Shown: positions 1 through 10,119 of the stretch, piece after piece
Layout of the letters: each line of letters opens with the position of its first letter
Numbering within the stretch: the first letter of the stretch is position 1
From: Saksenaea vasiformis B4078
Lineage: Eukaryota; Mucoromycota; Mucoromycetes; Mucorales; Saksenaeaceae
NCBI GenBank assembly: GCA_000697055.1
Contig: JNDT01001769.1
Span: 1 to 15,677 of the forward strand
Direction: 5' to 3'
DNA length: 15,677 nucleotides
Made by a program: the position numbers and the translations under genes
Notes under the pieces: model-generated
What the model saw: the letters and a program-made list of their open reading frames with translations, nothing else
Databases searched by the model: none
Told to the model about the DNA's origin: nothing

Positions 1-149
1 AACATTGTGTATCCTTAGAACGAAAATGCTCCGTCGTCCGGGCGACGATCGTCGCAAAAGATACTGTTTGAACGAAGAAAATGTCATATTGCAAAGGACT
101 TCGCAATGCCCTGAGTTGCAACCATTACGTGAGGATCAGATCATACTGA

Positions 150-494
150 AAGCAAGTTTCATTAACAGCATTCATGATAGCTTTGAACGATTTCCGCTGC
201 CAGGTCTATCCGATTAAGTTGTGCAACCAACATCAGTTGGGAGGCGCTGGCATGGAACATGGAGAACAAAGGCCACTAGTATATAATTCCTGTGTGAAAG
301 TACGAAGCTAAGGTTTTCTTTAGTTTTGGAATCGCGACGTCAATGCGGGTAGAAACATGCGGCGGATTCTGGTAGCATACATGGAAGGTGACATGCAATT
401 GCAGACAAGGCCCGCTGCATTACGTCGTCCACAACAGCAACAGCAACAACAACAACAACAAGAACCTGCACCCCTTGGTGGTGCTAGGCCGTAA
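150..494 (+). pseudogene. Decayed C-terminal part of a TnpB/Fanzor-like RuvC nuclease gene
   Basis: In the frame whose codons start at 150, the reading holds an NDFR segment, a cysteine cluster beginning LCNQ, then two stops (TAA 309-311, TAG 321-323), then WNRDVNAGRNMRRIL and a tail ending in ten glutamines and GGARP before TAA at 492-494. The RDxNAxxN block is the third RuvC motif of the TnpB/Fanzor family (established knowledge), where it follows a CxxC...CxxC zinc knuckle. Here only part of the expected cysteines remain (LCNQ-H, then NSCVKVRS-stop-G). Stops at the knuckle plus lost cysteines point to a broken gene. An alternative is that the TTTCTTTAG before position 324 is a splice acceptor and the stops are intronic, but I found no in-phase donor. 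A second open frame at 5-217 may be another frameshifted piece. RuvC motifs I and II would lie upstream of the window. The family call is by motif recall, not alignment. Confidence 0.55.
432..461 (+). repeat. CAA/CAG trinucleotide repeat (10 units)
   Basis: Ten CAA or CAG codons in a row, read as polyglutamine in the RuvC-remnant frame. The mix of CAA and CAG suggests partial decay of a pure repeat or selection on the glutamines. Confidence 0.85.
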
Positions 495-532
495 GGAACG
501 GCCAACTAGCCTCTCGTTAGGCACTGGGAGAG
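483..532 (+). other. Two adjacent hairpins at the RuvC-remnant stop codon
   Basis: Hairpin 1: GCTA+GGCCG (483-491) pairs with CGGCC (499-503) and, after a 3-nt bulge, with TAGC (507-510). The 7-nt loop contains the stop TAA (492-494). Hairpin 2: CTCTC (511-515) pairs with GAGAG (528-532), with a 12-nt loop. In TnpB/Fanzor elements the guide (omega) RNA is encoded at, and overlaps, the 3' end of the nuclease gene, so a structured stretch here could be a remnant of that scaffold. The pairing is seen directly; the omega-RNA reading is inference. Confidence 0.35.
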
Positions 533-638
533 CTTCGTAAGTACCATTTCAAATGTTTGTGGAGACCAGGTACACGAAACGTTACACAGAAAGTAAAAGG
601 ACCAAGTACTTTTTACTGCTTGATGGGATGTTTTTGTT

Positions 639-644
639 TTTATT
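639..644 (-). terminator. Candidate AATAAA polyadenylation signal for the sulfite reductase gene
   Basis: TTTATT on the + strand, i.e. AATAAA on the gene's strand, about 103 nt past the stop codon at 747-749. It is the only such hexamer seen between the stop and the RuvC remnant. Confidence 0.4.
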
Positions 645-656
645 TAGTACAGAATG

Positions 657-713
657 AAAAAAGAGAAAGAAAGAAAGAAAGAGGAAAGAAAATAAAGAAA
701 AAAAAAAGAAAAA
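657..713. repeat. AAAG-rich purine tract
   Basis: An almost pure A/G tract with repeated GAAA units, on the strand opposite to and in the likely 3' UTR of the sulfite reductase gene. It is a simple-sequence repeat with no coding signal. Confidence 0.8.
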
Positions 714-746
714 TGCATTGGTATGGGAACAGGTTCAGTGTGTTCT

Positions 747-3700
747 TTATAAATCATGGAAATCCATGCCAGTGATTGTCTTCTTTACATAACCGGCGCG
801 AATAACCCAGTCGCCAAAGGATTCGCCGTCATTGCGTTCGAGTGCGTAGCGTTTGATGATCGGTCGGATTTCTGCCAAGATCTCCTCTTCACGAAGACTT
901 TCCTTGTAAAGTTTGTTGAGACGTTCACCTTTACGGCTGCCACCCAAGTAGACGTTGTAGGTACCGGGTGCCTTGCCGACAAAAGCGAGTTCACCTAGAT
1001 AGGGACGGGAGCAACCATTGGGACAACCTGTCATACGAATGGTAATCGCATCGTCTCGTAAGCCAGCTTCTTCCATTGTTGTTTCGAGATAGCCGACCAG
1101 GGTAGGGAGGTAGCGTTCGGATTCGGCAAAGGCAAGACCACAGGTAGGTAGGGCGACGCAAGCCATGGCGTTCAGGCGTAGACCCGTAAAGTTGAGATTG
1201 TCCATCTTGTATTTGACCAAGTGCGCCTTGGTCTTTTCCAGATCCGCCTCAGGAACGTTGGCAATGACCAGATGCTGGTTGGGCGAAAGAATGAACTCGC
1301 CCTTGTGCCATTTCGCCAATTCACGCAGACCGGTACGCACAGGGAAATCGGGCCAGTCCTTGACCTTACCATTTTCAATGAACATACAGAAGTGCCACTT
1401 GTCGCCAACACCCTTGGTCCAGCCGTAACGGTCCGCATTGTCCTTGAACTCGAATGGTTTGGCCTCTTCGAACTTGAAACCCAAGCGGTTTTCCACCTCG
1501 CCCTTGAACCAGTCCAAACCACGGTCGTCAATGGTGTACTTCAGACGAGCATGCTTGCGGTTGACACGGTCACCATAGTCGCGCTGGGTGGTCACGACAG
1601 CTTCGGCCACAGCCACAGCCTTGTCTGCAGGGACGTAGCCGATCAAGGAGGCCGGGCGTGGGTAGGTCTTCTTGTTGCCATGGGTCATACCCATACCGCC
1701 GCCGACTGTCACGTTGTAACCGACCACCTTCTTGGTTGCGGGATCCACAATAGCGATGTAGCCAAGATCGTGTGCATAGATGTCCACATCGTTGTTGGGC
1801 GGCACCGCAATGACAATCTTGAATTTACGAGGCAGATAGCTGGGGCCATAAAGAGGCTCAAAGTCTTGCACAGCGTGGCCAGCAACCAGTTCATCCGCGA
1901 GCCAGATTTCGTGGTAGGCACTTGTCTTGGGCGCCAAGAGATGCATCAACTCGAGACTGAAGGAACGGATTTGACCATGGACCTCGGGAATCTCAGTAAC
2001 AGCCGTTGCCATGATGTTACGGTTCACATCACCACAGGCAGCCAGCGTGCTGAGCAACGTACGGTTGATGCCCCGGATAGCCGATCGTAGATTCTTCTTG
2101 AGAACACCGTGCAATTGGAAGGACTGACGAGTGGTCATCTTGATGGCGCCATTGGCATAGTTGCCTGCAAGATCATCCATCACCTCCCACTGGGCGGGCG
2201 TTGCTACACCACCGGGAAGACGGACACGGATCATGAAACCGTAGGCCTTCTCCAAGCCCAACTTCTTGCGTTCTTCTCGAAGATCACGGTCATCCTGGCC
2301 ATACGAACCATGGAACTTGAGCAATTTCATGTTGGTTTCACCAATGGTTCCCGTCGATTCATCAGCCAGCTCTTCGGCAATCGTACCACGGAGGAAGTTG
2401 GAGTTGATCTTCATTTGGTTGTCGGTAATCTTAGGCACCTCCTCTTCGGCACCAAGGTCCTTGACACCAAGCGATTTCCAAAAGTCGGGTTGCCATGCCT
2501 GGAAAGCCGTTTCATAACCATCCGCATCTTGATCATCACCCAAGCCAAGGTCAACCAAACGAGCAGCACCCAGTGTCTCCAGCTTGGCATCGATCAATTT
2601 ACCAGGCTTGTTGTAGAACCCAGCGTCCTCAGGACGAGGCCAGTAATGGCTATCACCAAGACCAAAGACAGCATAATGCAAATCAGCCAACACATCACCA
2701 GAGAGCGCATTCAAAGCCTTCCAGAAATCGCGGGCGTTGGAAGGAAATTCACCCTGACCAGCGGTGGAAACAATGATCACCACATTAGTCTCGTTGGCCA
2801 GCTCCTGCACATCACTGTAGTCATCCAAAGCCATCCACTTGACTTGAAGTCCTCTCGACTTGGCACGGGTAGCGATCTTCTTGGCCACACCCTCGGCGTT
2901 GCCGTTGTCAGAACCAAACAGCACCGTAAGAGGAGGACCATTGGCACCACCAAGACCAGACAACAATTTGGCATAATCTTGACGCGCCTTGCGTTTCAAC
3001 GTATCATGACGTTTTTGCACATCCTAAAAAAAAAAAAGTTAAGTAAGAAAGACAAAAAAAAAGTTTTTTTTTTGGAGACGTACCGATTCAAGAGAGCTGA
3101 CGAGTGTTTCTGAGATGTCTGGCAAACGAGCCACCAGTTGAGAGAAGTGGTTTTCACGTTCCAAGAATTTTTCGAGATCCTTCTTGATACGTTGCGAGTC
3201 CAAAGTGAAAGGTTCCTTGCCTTGGGCTTCCAGTGTCGGGTTCCAGCGATAAAGAGGCCATGAACCGTTATCCACCGCGACTTTGGTTTCCTTGAGCGTG
3301 TCGATAGGTGTTTCGAGTTGAGGCAAGTAGGCCAAGACAATGGAGGGACCCTGGTAAGCATCGGCTTCCATCAACGCATGCAGCACACCCGTGTAAGAAG
3401 AGTACAAGGCAACGGAAGCAACGTAGACCGAGCCAAAGTTCATGGCATAGAGACCAATGTCCTTCTTGCGCTGTTCGCGGTCAATGTCCGAAGCCGACGA
3501 TGAGTAAGGTGTGGTATCGACCAGAAGCAAATTGATGTTTTCGCCCGAGGTAATGACATGGTGGACACCCGACTGACCAATATCGTAAGCCCATGCGTCC
3601 GAACCGATAAGCCAGTTGGACTTGATCCACAAGAACTCCCGCTGCGCCAAAATAGCCTGGGCCGACGCGGTCTTCAACCCCTCAAGCGCCTTGATCACAG

Positions 3701-5675
3701 TGGGTACCACTTCATTGGCCTGGACCTTGGATGCCTTGGCCAACAACAACCATTGCGAGAGTGTCTTGAATGCATCTGAAGGCAAAGTGTCGTCCTTCAA
3801 CGCCTTCTCCACCAAATCGATCAGGCGAGCACGTTGTTGGATTGTGTGCACCAATTTGCCATAACCGAATTCAGGGGAAGCACTCTGCTGTGTCTCCGGA
3901 GCCCAGATGGAAGCACTGTTGGTTGCATTGGCGATGTCGAGTCGATCCTGGAACACTTGATCGAGCATGTTGATATACGGTGTTTCAATAGGCGGACGCA
4001 CCAAAGATTGTTGTTGTTCTTGTGGTTCTTGGGACACGACGGGGGGTTGGGGAGCTTGTACCGTCAACGAAGTCCATGCAGCAACAGGTACGTTCACCTT
4101 GGTTACGGAGAAATCACCGGAAAGGACCTGTTCGCGCGAAGCCACGGCCACCGCGGCAGCTTGCGTTGCAATAGCCTTCTTGACAGCAGGGGCAATGGCC
4201 TCCACGGCATCGCCATTGGGACCAAGCACAATGACCAATGTCTTGGGTCCCACAACACCACTGACATCGACGAGAGGGTCAGCCACCACAACGGTAGAGG
4301 CCACTTCGATCAAAGAAGGTAACAAAGGACCCTTGGCAGCGGAGCGTACATGCGACACAGGTACATTGCCTACTTGAACCGTGTAAAGTTGCACTGCACG
4401 CCCGGCCTTGACCTTGCCCTCTGCAAATGCCTTGGCAGCTTGGACATCACCAGCAAAGACGACTTGTTCAACCCCTTCCTCCGCTGTTGCTTTGTTGTTG
4501 ACGCTAGTAGTAGTAGTAGTAGTAGTAGTAGTAGCAGCAAGGGGCAGGGTGTTCACATTGAAGCGACGTGTAACCGTAGGCTGGGCCTGTAGTTGGTGGT
4601 AGACCGCACGGACCATGGCGGGTGTGAAATCCACGGCATCGACACCGTAGGTACCACTGACAATTTCGACATCCTCATTTTGTGCTGTTTGATAGGCAGC
4701 GGCCACGTCCAAGAACAACGGATTCCAGGTCGCAGTATGGTCCTTGGTTGGTTCCAGCACAGCCACACGCTTGACCGTGGAGGGAACAGCTTCCAACAGC
4801 TGCTGGTCGGACCACGGACGATAGAGTTTCACCTTGACAAGACCAACCTTTGACGTGCTGCGAGCAAGCGTATGTTCCACCACAGCAGCACCTGCACCCA
4901 TGGCAACAACAACGTCTTCGGCCTCCGGATGACCAATGTAGTCCAAGGGAGCATAATGACGGCCAGTCAGACGGCCGAATTCATCCATGGCGTCACGCAC
5001 AGCAGCAACAATGTCTTTCGTGTCACGTTTCGCATTCTTGTACTGTAAATAGGCAGTCGTTGTTGTTTCTTCTTGTCCGTCGACCAAGGATAGACTTGTC
5101 TTGTACGCCTCGACCGCTTCGGTGGAAATTAAACTCTGTAACACCGCATCCTCGACCAACTCGATCCGGCTCCACTCGTGCGACACGCGCTGGCTGTCGA
5201 AGAAATGAAGAAACGGTGTCTGTGTCCGCAGCGCGACGACATGTGCAATGATCGCCAAATCATAGGCTTCCTGGACGGTGGCAGAGCTCAGGAGCGCCAG
5301 ACCGGACTGGCGCACAGCCATGACTTGGGAAAAATCGGAAAACGACGCGGCGGCGGAGGGATCATCATCATTGGCAGACACATGAAGCACCAGGCCTGTC
5401 TTGCCAAACTTGTAAAGATGTGGGATGGCGGGAATCAACGACTTGGCCGAGAGCAGGACGGACGTCAGTGTGCGATCGGCCAGCGAAGCATGCACATGCG
5501 ACGTCGGGTTATACACCGCATGGACCTTCTGCTCTACAGACTGTCCCCAGATATTTGTCGTCTTTGTCGTAGTTCGTTCAGACGCAATTGATTTGTATGC
5601 GTGCACCTTCTCACTCAATCGCTTGGCCACCAAAGCAGACGCAGATTCTCCGTTTAAAAAAGCAAATGTAGGCAT
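747..5675 (-). CDS. MET5: Sulfite reductase [NADPH] beta subunit (Met5/Ecm17 type)
   Basis: Reduces sulfite to sulfide in sulfur assimilation, together with a separate flavoprotein alpha subunit (Met10) not in this window; cytosolic in fungi. Exons 5675-3084 and 3023-747; the 60-nt intron (3024-3083, GTACGT...TTTTAG, phase 0) joins LES to DVQKR, giving 1622 residues. Domain order: residues 1-865 resemble pyruvate:ferredoxin oxidoreductase, with a thiamine-enzyme-like segment near 692-830 (DAWAYDIGQSG, TSGENINLLLVDT, RKKDIGLYAM, YVASVA). A flavodoxin-like domain follows from about 897 (FGSDNGNAEG, STAGQGEFPSNA, FGLGDSHYW). The siroheme/4Fe-4S hemoprotein runs from about 1096 to the end, with cluster cysteines in CVALPTC (C1486, C1492) and GCPNGC (C1531, C1535). 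This is the known fungal Met5 architecture. The start at 5675 is the first in-frame ATG; the open frame upstream is low-complexity. It is somewhat longer than yeast Met5 (about 1442), partly from linkers including a poly-threonine run. Confidence 0.96.
4505..4534 (-). repeat. TAG/CTA trinucleotide microsatellite inside MET5 coding sequence
   Basis: Ten perfect TAG units on the + strand, read on the gene's strand as a poly-threonine run (ACT codons) near residues 381-391, in an apparent linker followed by SVNNKATAEEG. Pure units imply ongoing length change that keeps frame. Confidence 0.9.
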
Positions 5676-5875
5676 TATTATTAAAGAAATTCTTTCTTTC
5701 TTTTTTTTTGAGAGAGAAGGGGGAGACAAAGATAAGAAGAAGAAGAAAGAAAACTGGTTGTTTTTTTCCCACCTGGATTGAAAAACCACAACGTTTTTAT
5801 TCGATGTGAAACGGATAGCTCCAGCGCAAAGTTGCGAACATTGCGTCTTCAAGCACACAATTTCCTCTTCGTCTC

Positions 5876-6319
5876 ATTGGCCAGTGCCACTCCGCCCGAT
5901 CATCACATCATCCACCAGGAAATCAAACATCTTTTTTTTACTATAACAGAAAACTTTGTCTGCAAAGTGGCATGATTCCAGGAGAACCATTGGGATTCAT
6001 TGGGTGACAACGCACATTTCATCTTATGGAGGATCCAGCCGAAACCTTATCAAAAAGAAAAAAATAAGTAACCTTGCACAGGCCCTTTGCTTATCTTGGA
6101 ACTCCTCTCCCCAGATAAAATCATATCACTCATTCTCCGATGAGAGAGAGAGAGGATCTACCATCTGGCCCTGCCCTATGTGGTGCTTTTTTTTCGATAA
6201 CGCCATTTCGTGTCATCGGGAAAACGGCCATTGGCTCTCCCAAGCCAAGAAGAAGATTCCTCTGCTTACTAATGACCCTAGCTATTGGATAGACCATGAC
6301 AACATGAAAAAACGATTGG
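5876..6319 (-). promoter_or_regulatory. Cluster of six CCAAT boxes upstream of MET5
   Basis: ATTGG on the + strand (CCAAT on the MET5 strand) occurs at 5876-5880, 5989-5993, 5999-6003, 6230-6234, 6284-6288 and 6315-6319, about 200-640 nt upstream of the ATG. All have the same orientation, and I saw none in the opposite orientation in this interval. CCAAT is the core site of the fungal HAP/CCAAT-binding complex (established knowledge). Binding here is inferred. Confidence 0.45.
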
Positions 6320-6370
6320 TTTACGTTTATCTCTCGACGTTTATGGTCATAAAGATGAGATGGATTTGTT

Positions 6371-6390
6371 TTCTTTCTTTCTTTCTTTTA
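6371..6390. repeat. CTTT tetranucleotide repeat
   Basis: About four to five TTTC units in the intergenic region downstream of the coiled-coil gene. Simple repeat only. Confidence 0.75.
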
Positions 6391-6596
6391 CAAGGATGTT
6401 TAATTTAATACATAGTGTGGTATAAATCCATCCACCAACTTATAATGTGTGGTTTCAGAATGGGTAAACTACAAGGGAGGAAGGGAGGGAGGACTACTAT
6501 TATTCTAAGGATGGCTGGCATGATAAAAAATTATATATATAAAAAGAGGATGCAGAAGAATGAGAACAAGGAAAAAAAAAAAAAAGATGAAGTTGT

Positions 6597-8908
6597 TTAG
6601 GCTTTGGTTGGTTGCCACGGCGCGGCTAGAGGATTAAGTGGTTTCTTGTGTGTTTTCTTTGGTGTGGGGGAGAGTTTCACGGTGTAATGTGTCAATTGGC
6701 CATTGATTTGGGTGGTGAAGATCAGACGACCATCTTCGGTAACAAATCCCCCGTCGTAATCAGAACCAGGTGGTGTCTGCGGAGGTGGTATGGCTGCTGT
6801 TGCTGCTTGGGAAGAAGAGGAACGGCTGCTTGCATGGGAAGAGCGACAGATGCTACGTTTCTTGAGACGTCGATTTAAATCGTCGACGGTTTTTCGCAAT
6901 TTGGTCACTTCTTCTTCTTTTTGTTTTAATTGGGTTTCTAGTGCTTTTGGTTTGTCCAGCTCTCGCTGCATATAGTCCATTTGAATCTGGTTGACGCTTT
7001 CAGTGAGCTTGATACGTTTGTTCTCTTCTTCTAACGCTGTCATTCTGTTCTTAAGTTCTTCATGGTCTTCTTTTTTTGGCGTCTTATCCATCATGCCGCG
7101 TAGTTCAAGGTAGCGCAAAGCGATTTCTTGGTACTTGTTAAACCATACATTTTCCTCTTCTTCCTCTTCCACTTCTTGCTGTTTTTCAATGGGAGGCGTG
7201 TCGACGCGGTCGACCCTGGCTTCAATGGCATCCATCCAGCTCATGGATTTTTTTCGGCCAAATTCTTCACCACAATCCATAATGCCTTCGTCGACATCGT
7301 CTTGTTTGGGATGTTTTCTTTCGCATTGAAGATGGAGCCGTTCTAGTTCCGTCTGATGGTACTCCAGCTCGGTTTCCAACTGTTGGTTACGTGAACACAG
7401 GCGACCAATCTCATCTTGATTTCGAAAAGCTTCGAGTTCAAGCTGCGCTACACGTTGCTGCAATTGCTGGTTCTCCAAGGACTGACGTTCTACCTCTCTA
7501 TCCAGTTTCTGTTTGCATTGAACAAGTTCATCGGCGTCTTTGATATGGAGCATGTCCTTCAAACTGGTGTTTGTTTCCTCTAGTTCATGAATCAAGAGAC
7601 GTGAACGTTGCAATTCCTTCCGTAACTGGTCCACTTCGGCGTTCTGATGTCGCAAGAGTTCGTATTCTCTTTCAAGCTCGGCATGGCGTGTCTTTAAGAT
7701 ATCCATTTCGACAATTTGACGCTGTAGACTAACCAATTGCAATCGATTTGTGTTGACTTGGTTTTCCAAATCAATGCGTTGTTGACGTAGTGTTTCAAGC
7801 TCTTCGTCGCGAGGGACTTCTTTTTTCTGCTCTTGCCAAAACTTTTTGGCATCTTGATGCGCTTCCGTCATGCTCACCAAAACCTGCGAAAAATTGGACT
7901 GAATACGTTCAAGTAGCTGCGTTGAAAACTTCTCAAAGGGATCTTTGTCTTCCTGATGACGGAGTTTTGTCAACTATGTAAAAGAAAAAAAGTATACATG
8001 TATATGGTTACACAACACTGGAGCAATTTTGCTTCATTTCCCCGTTTTCGGAAAGCTTACCACTTCGGAACCACTTGCTTTGCCGAATGTGGCAAATCCA
8101 GAGTTTGATTTTTCGGGCTTTGATCGTGACAGACGACGTTCCCGTAACAGATGAGGAGGTGGACAAAGAGGAGAAACAGGCATGGTTTCGTCCATGGGAG
8201 GAGCCGCTGTACGAATGGGCGCCATGTTCTTGATCTTTTCCTTTTTACTCGTGGGCATGTCATGCACCACTTGGTTACCGGAAATGCGAACATTAATACA
8301 TGGTGGTTCCTCCTCCTCGTCGTCGTCCTCCTCCTGCTCTTTTTCTTTTTCCTTTTCCTTTGCTTTTTCTTCGTCTTCTATGACTACAATGTAAATAATC
8401 AGACACATAATGCAATAAAAGAAAAAAAAAGATTTACCTTTTAGAAAAGATACTTTGCGTTTTATTGTTGTTGTTGGTGTTGCTCTTCCATTGGATTTAC
8501 TGGCAGTTATTAATTTGCGCGATTTCTGTTTCTGGAAGAAAGCAAAAAAAGTTCAGGGAGGTCATATTTATTATGTTAGAGCGAACTTACTTGGTTTTTG
8601 TTGTCATGACGAAAAGGGAGATGGACAGTTGGAATGCGATGAATGCCACGAGGGATGGCCACGATCTGGAAGTCGTCCAGAGACTGGGTCTGGGGTTTCT
8701 TTAACATAGCCTAAGAGGAAAGTAAACCTTTCAGTTTCTCTGGCTACGGTTTTTTTTATTGTTTCTCTTTTTTCACGAAATTTACTTCAGTCCTGGCCAT
8801 TTTTTCAGCCAAAGCAGCCTTTTTTGATTTTTCATCAGGCCTCATCAGGCGTACATTGGATTGTTCTGGTAGAAGGACTGAGCAATAGTAAATCGGTGGT
8901 GTTGACAT
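6597..8908 (-). CDS. Coiled-coil protein of unknown function (five exons, about 678 aa)
   Basis: I do not recognise the family. Exons by splice sites and frame: 8908-8786, 8710-8591, 8531-8438, 8383-8061, 7973-6597; introns of 75, 59, 54 and 87 nt, all GT-AG (GTAAAT, GTAAGT, GTAAAT, GTAAGC donors). The start at 8908 (MSTPPIYY) is the first ATG in exon 1. Residues 1-112 are basic with a conserved-looking stretch (DDFQIVAIPRGIHRIP). About 113-145 is a charged KEKEKE then DDDEEEE run. Residues 270-440 and 500-593 form two long heptad-rich coiled coils separated by an acidic linker. A Ser/Pro-rich hinge precedes a short probable beta segment at about 624-655 (YDGGFVTEDGRLIF, GQLTHYTVKL), then a basic tail. 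No membrane segment or enzyme motif is seen. The shape fits a cytoskeletal, spindle-pole or kinetochore scaffold, but that is a guess. Exon 1 and 2 joins are the least certain. Confidence 0.8.
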
Positions 8909-10119
8909 GAAAAAGTGAGGAAAAGGAAAGTTATAGATGATCAAACAATTTGGCTACGTGGTTGCTATTTAACTGAATGAATAGCTGTCATCTTTTTGCT
9001 CTTTATTGCATTAAATTTGAGGCATGGTGCCATGTGGGATATTGTAAAAGGAATGCATCAACGCGGTTGCGGCTGATAAAAATAACGTGTTTTTTGGGTA
9101 CCGCAAGGGTTTTCTTTTGGGAAAACTAAAAGGACGCCATGTGATGCAAACGCATGAAACGTTTACATGTCTGTGCAGATTAAGAAAATCATCGCGCCAT
9201 TTATCGTCCTACAACCAACGCGAACAATGGAGAGACTGTCAAACATTCGGATAGCCAAATGACCTACCTTATTTGACAGTGACCTAACCAACGCCCAAGA
9301 AACCACGATAAGAGTAACCATCCTTCCCATGGTCACGCCATGTTACCATCACCTCCTTTTTTTACTTTTCGGCATGACGACATGCCATGCATCCTCATGG
9401 CCATGCATGCCCCATTCATGAACGCAACGAGTGGAAACAAAAGGAGAAATGCCCTTTTTTCATTATTATTATTACTATTATTATCATTCTCTATGAAATA
9501 AAGAGATGGATTGTGTTATTTCGTTCCAATGCAATCTTTTTTTCTTTTTTGATCGCGGTAATTCATCTCCTCGTTTCTATTGGATACAGATGCAGTGGTT
9601 AATTAACACATATTCCGTACGGTTAAATAATAGGTGCAACATGTGCGACAGAAGAGTATATATATTTATATAAAAAGCGTCCTAGTAACAATGAGAAAGC
9701 AGATAACACAATTAAGGGGGGAAGGGAAAGTTTTCGGTTTAGCCATCCTCATGACAACTCACAAGGGTTCTTGTTTATTGAAGGATTGCAATCCTCCCGT
9801 CAGACCTTTCAATCAGATATGACACATCCCTTGATAATAATATAAAAAAAGACAGGTGACTCAACCTTGTTTTTAAAAAAAAACTTAAAAAATTTCCGCA
9901 ACGTGCTTGTTGTTAGCTGACTTTTTCCAATGAACAATGGGACGTTGTACAGAATGCCAATTAAACAAATTAAGCAGTTTCCCTCCTTCACAGTTCCTTA
10001 TGCATAGACCTCTTCTCTTTTTTTTTTTTTTTCCTGTTCCAAGCTCTGGTTTTTTATATATTCAAAAAAAAAAACTTCTACAAAAATGGGTATCCAAAGA
10101 TGTTCAAACTCTCTACGAA
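8909..10119. other. Long intergenic region between the coiled-coil gene and the kinase gene
   Basis: 1211 nt with no supported gene on either strand. It holds the promoter of the coiled-coil gene (right of 8908) and the 3' flank of the kinase (left of 10120). Seen: an inverted repeat at 9235-9280, five GCCATG motifs between 9029 and 9405, an ATT-rich repeat near 9460-9485, a T run near 10018-10032, and TTTATT at 9774-9779 (AATAAA on the kinase strand), a possible but distant poly(A) signal. No tRNA-like cloverleaf was recognised. Confidence 0.65.
9235..9280. repeat. 9-bp perfect inverted repeat, ACTGTCAAA / TTTGACAGT
   Basis: ACTGTCAAA at 9235-9243 is the reverse complement of TTTGACAGT at 9272-9280, with a 28-nt spacer, about 330-370 nt upstream of the coiled-coil gene start. 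Each arm contains TGTCA/TGACA, a core known for TALE homeodomain factors. It may be a paired binding site rather than a hairpin. Confidence 0.5.

Larger units (their letters stand above)
5676..6596. other. Intergenic region: MET5 5' flank and 3' flank of the coiled-coil gene
   Basis: No supported gene. It contains an A-rich stretch next to the MET5 start (on the coding strand), a CCAAT-box cluster (separate entry), GATA-type sites around 6090-6118 (TTATC and GATAA facing each other), a CTTT repeat near 6371-6390 and AT-rich sequence near 6525-6542. Open frames here lack any family motif and are low-complexity. Confidence 0.7.

Noticed and set aside
5..217. 70-aa open frame on the + strand at the window start
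   Set aside because: It begins at a TTG within the window and has no motif I recognise. It may be an upstream frameshifted piece of the RuvC remnant or a last exon (an AG at 17-18 could be an acceptor), but neither can be shown, so it is not called as its own gene.
320..505. Minus-strand frame with a poly-cysteine run
   Set aside because: The cysteines are the reverse reading of the CAA/CAG repeat; no independent support.
3024..3083. Possibility that the flavodoxin/hemoprotein part and the PFOR-like part of MET5 are separate genes
   Set aside because: A canonical 60-nt phase-0 intron joins them, and fungal Met5 proteins have exactly this fused order.
1221..3113. Two long + strand open frames (1221-2090 and 2109-3113) opposite MET5
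   Set aside because: Both lie antisense to strongly conserved sulfite reductase sequence and have no family motifs; they are shadows of the real gene's codon use.
5676..5858. In-frame N-terminal extension of MET5 upstream of 5675
   Set aside because: It has no ATG, only a GTG, and encodes poly-Phe/Lys low-complexity sequence expected of an A/T-rich leader.
5676..6320. Cys3/MetR-type sulfur regulator sites (ATGRYRYCAT)
   Set aside because: Only one-mismatch matches were seen, e.g. ATGACAACAT near 6296; not enough to call a site.
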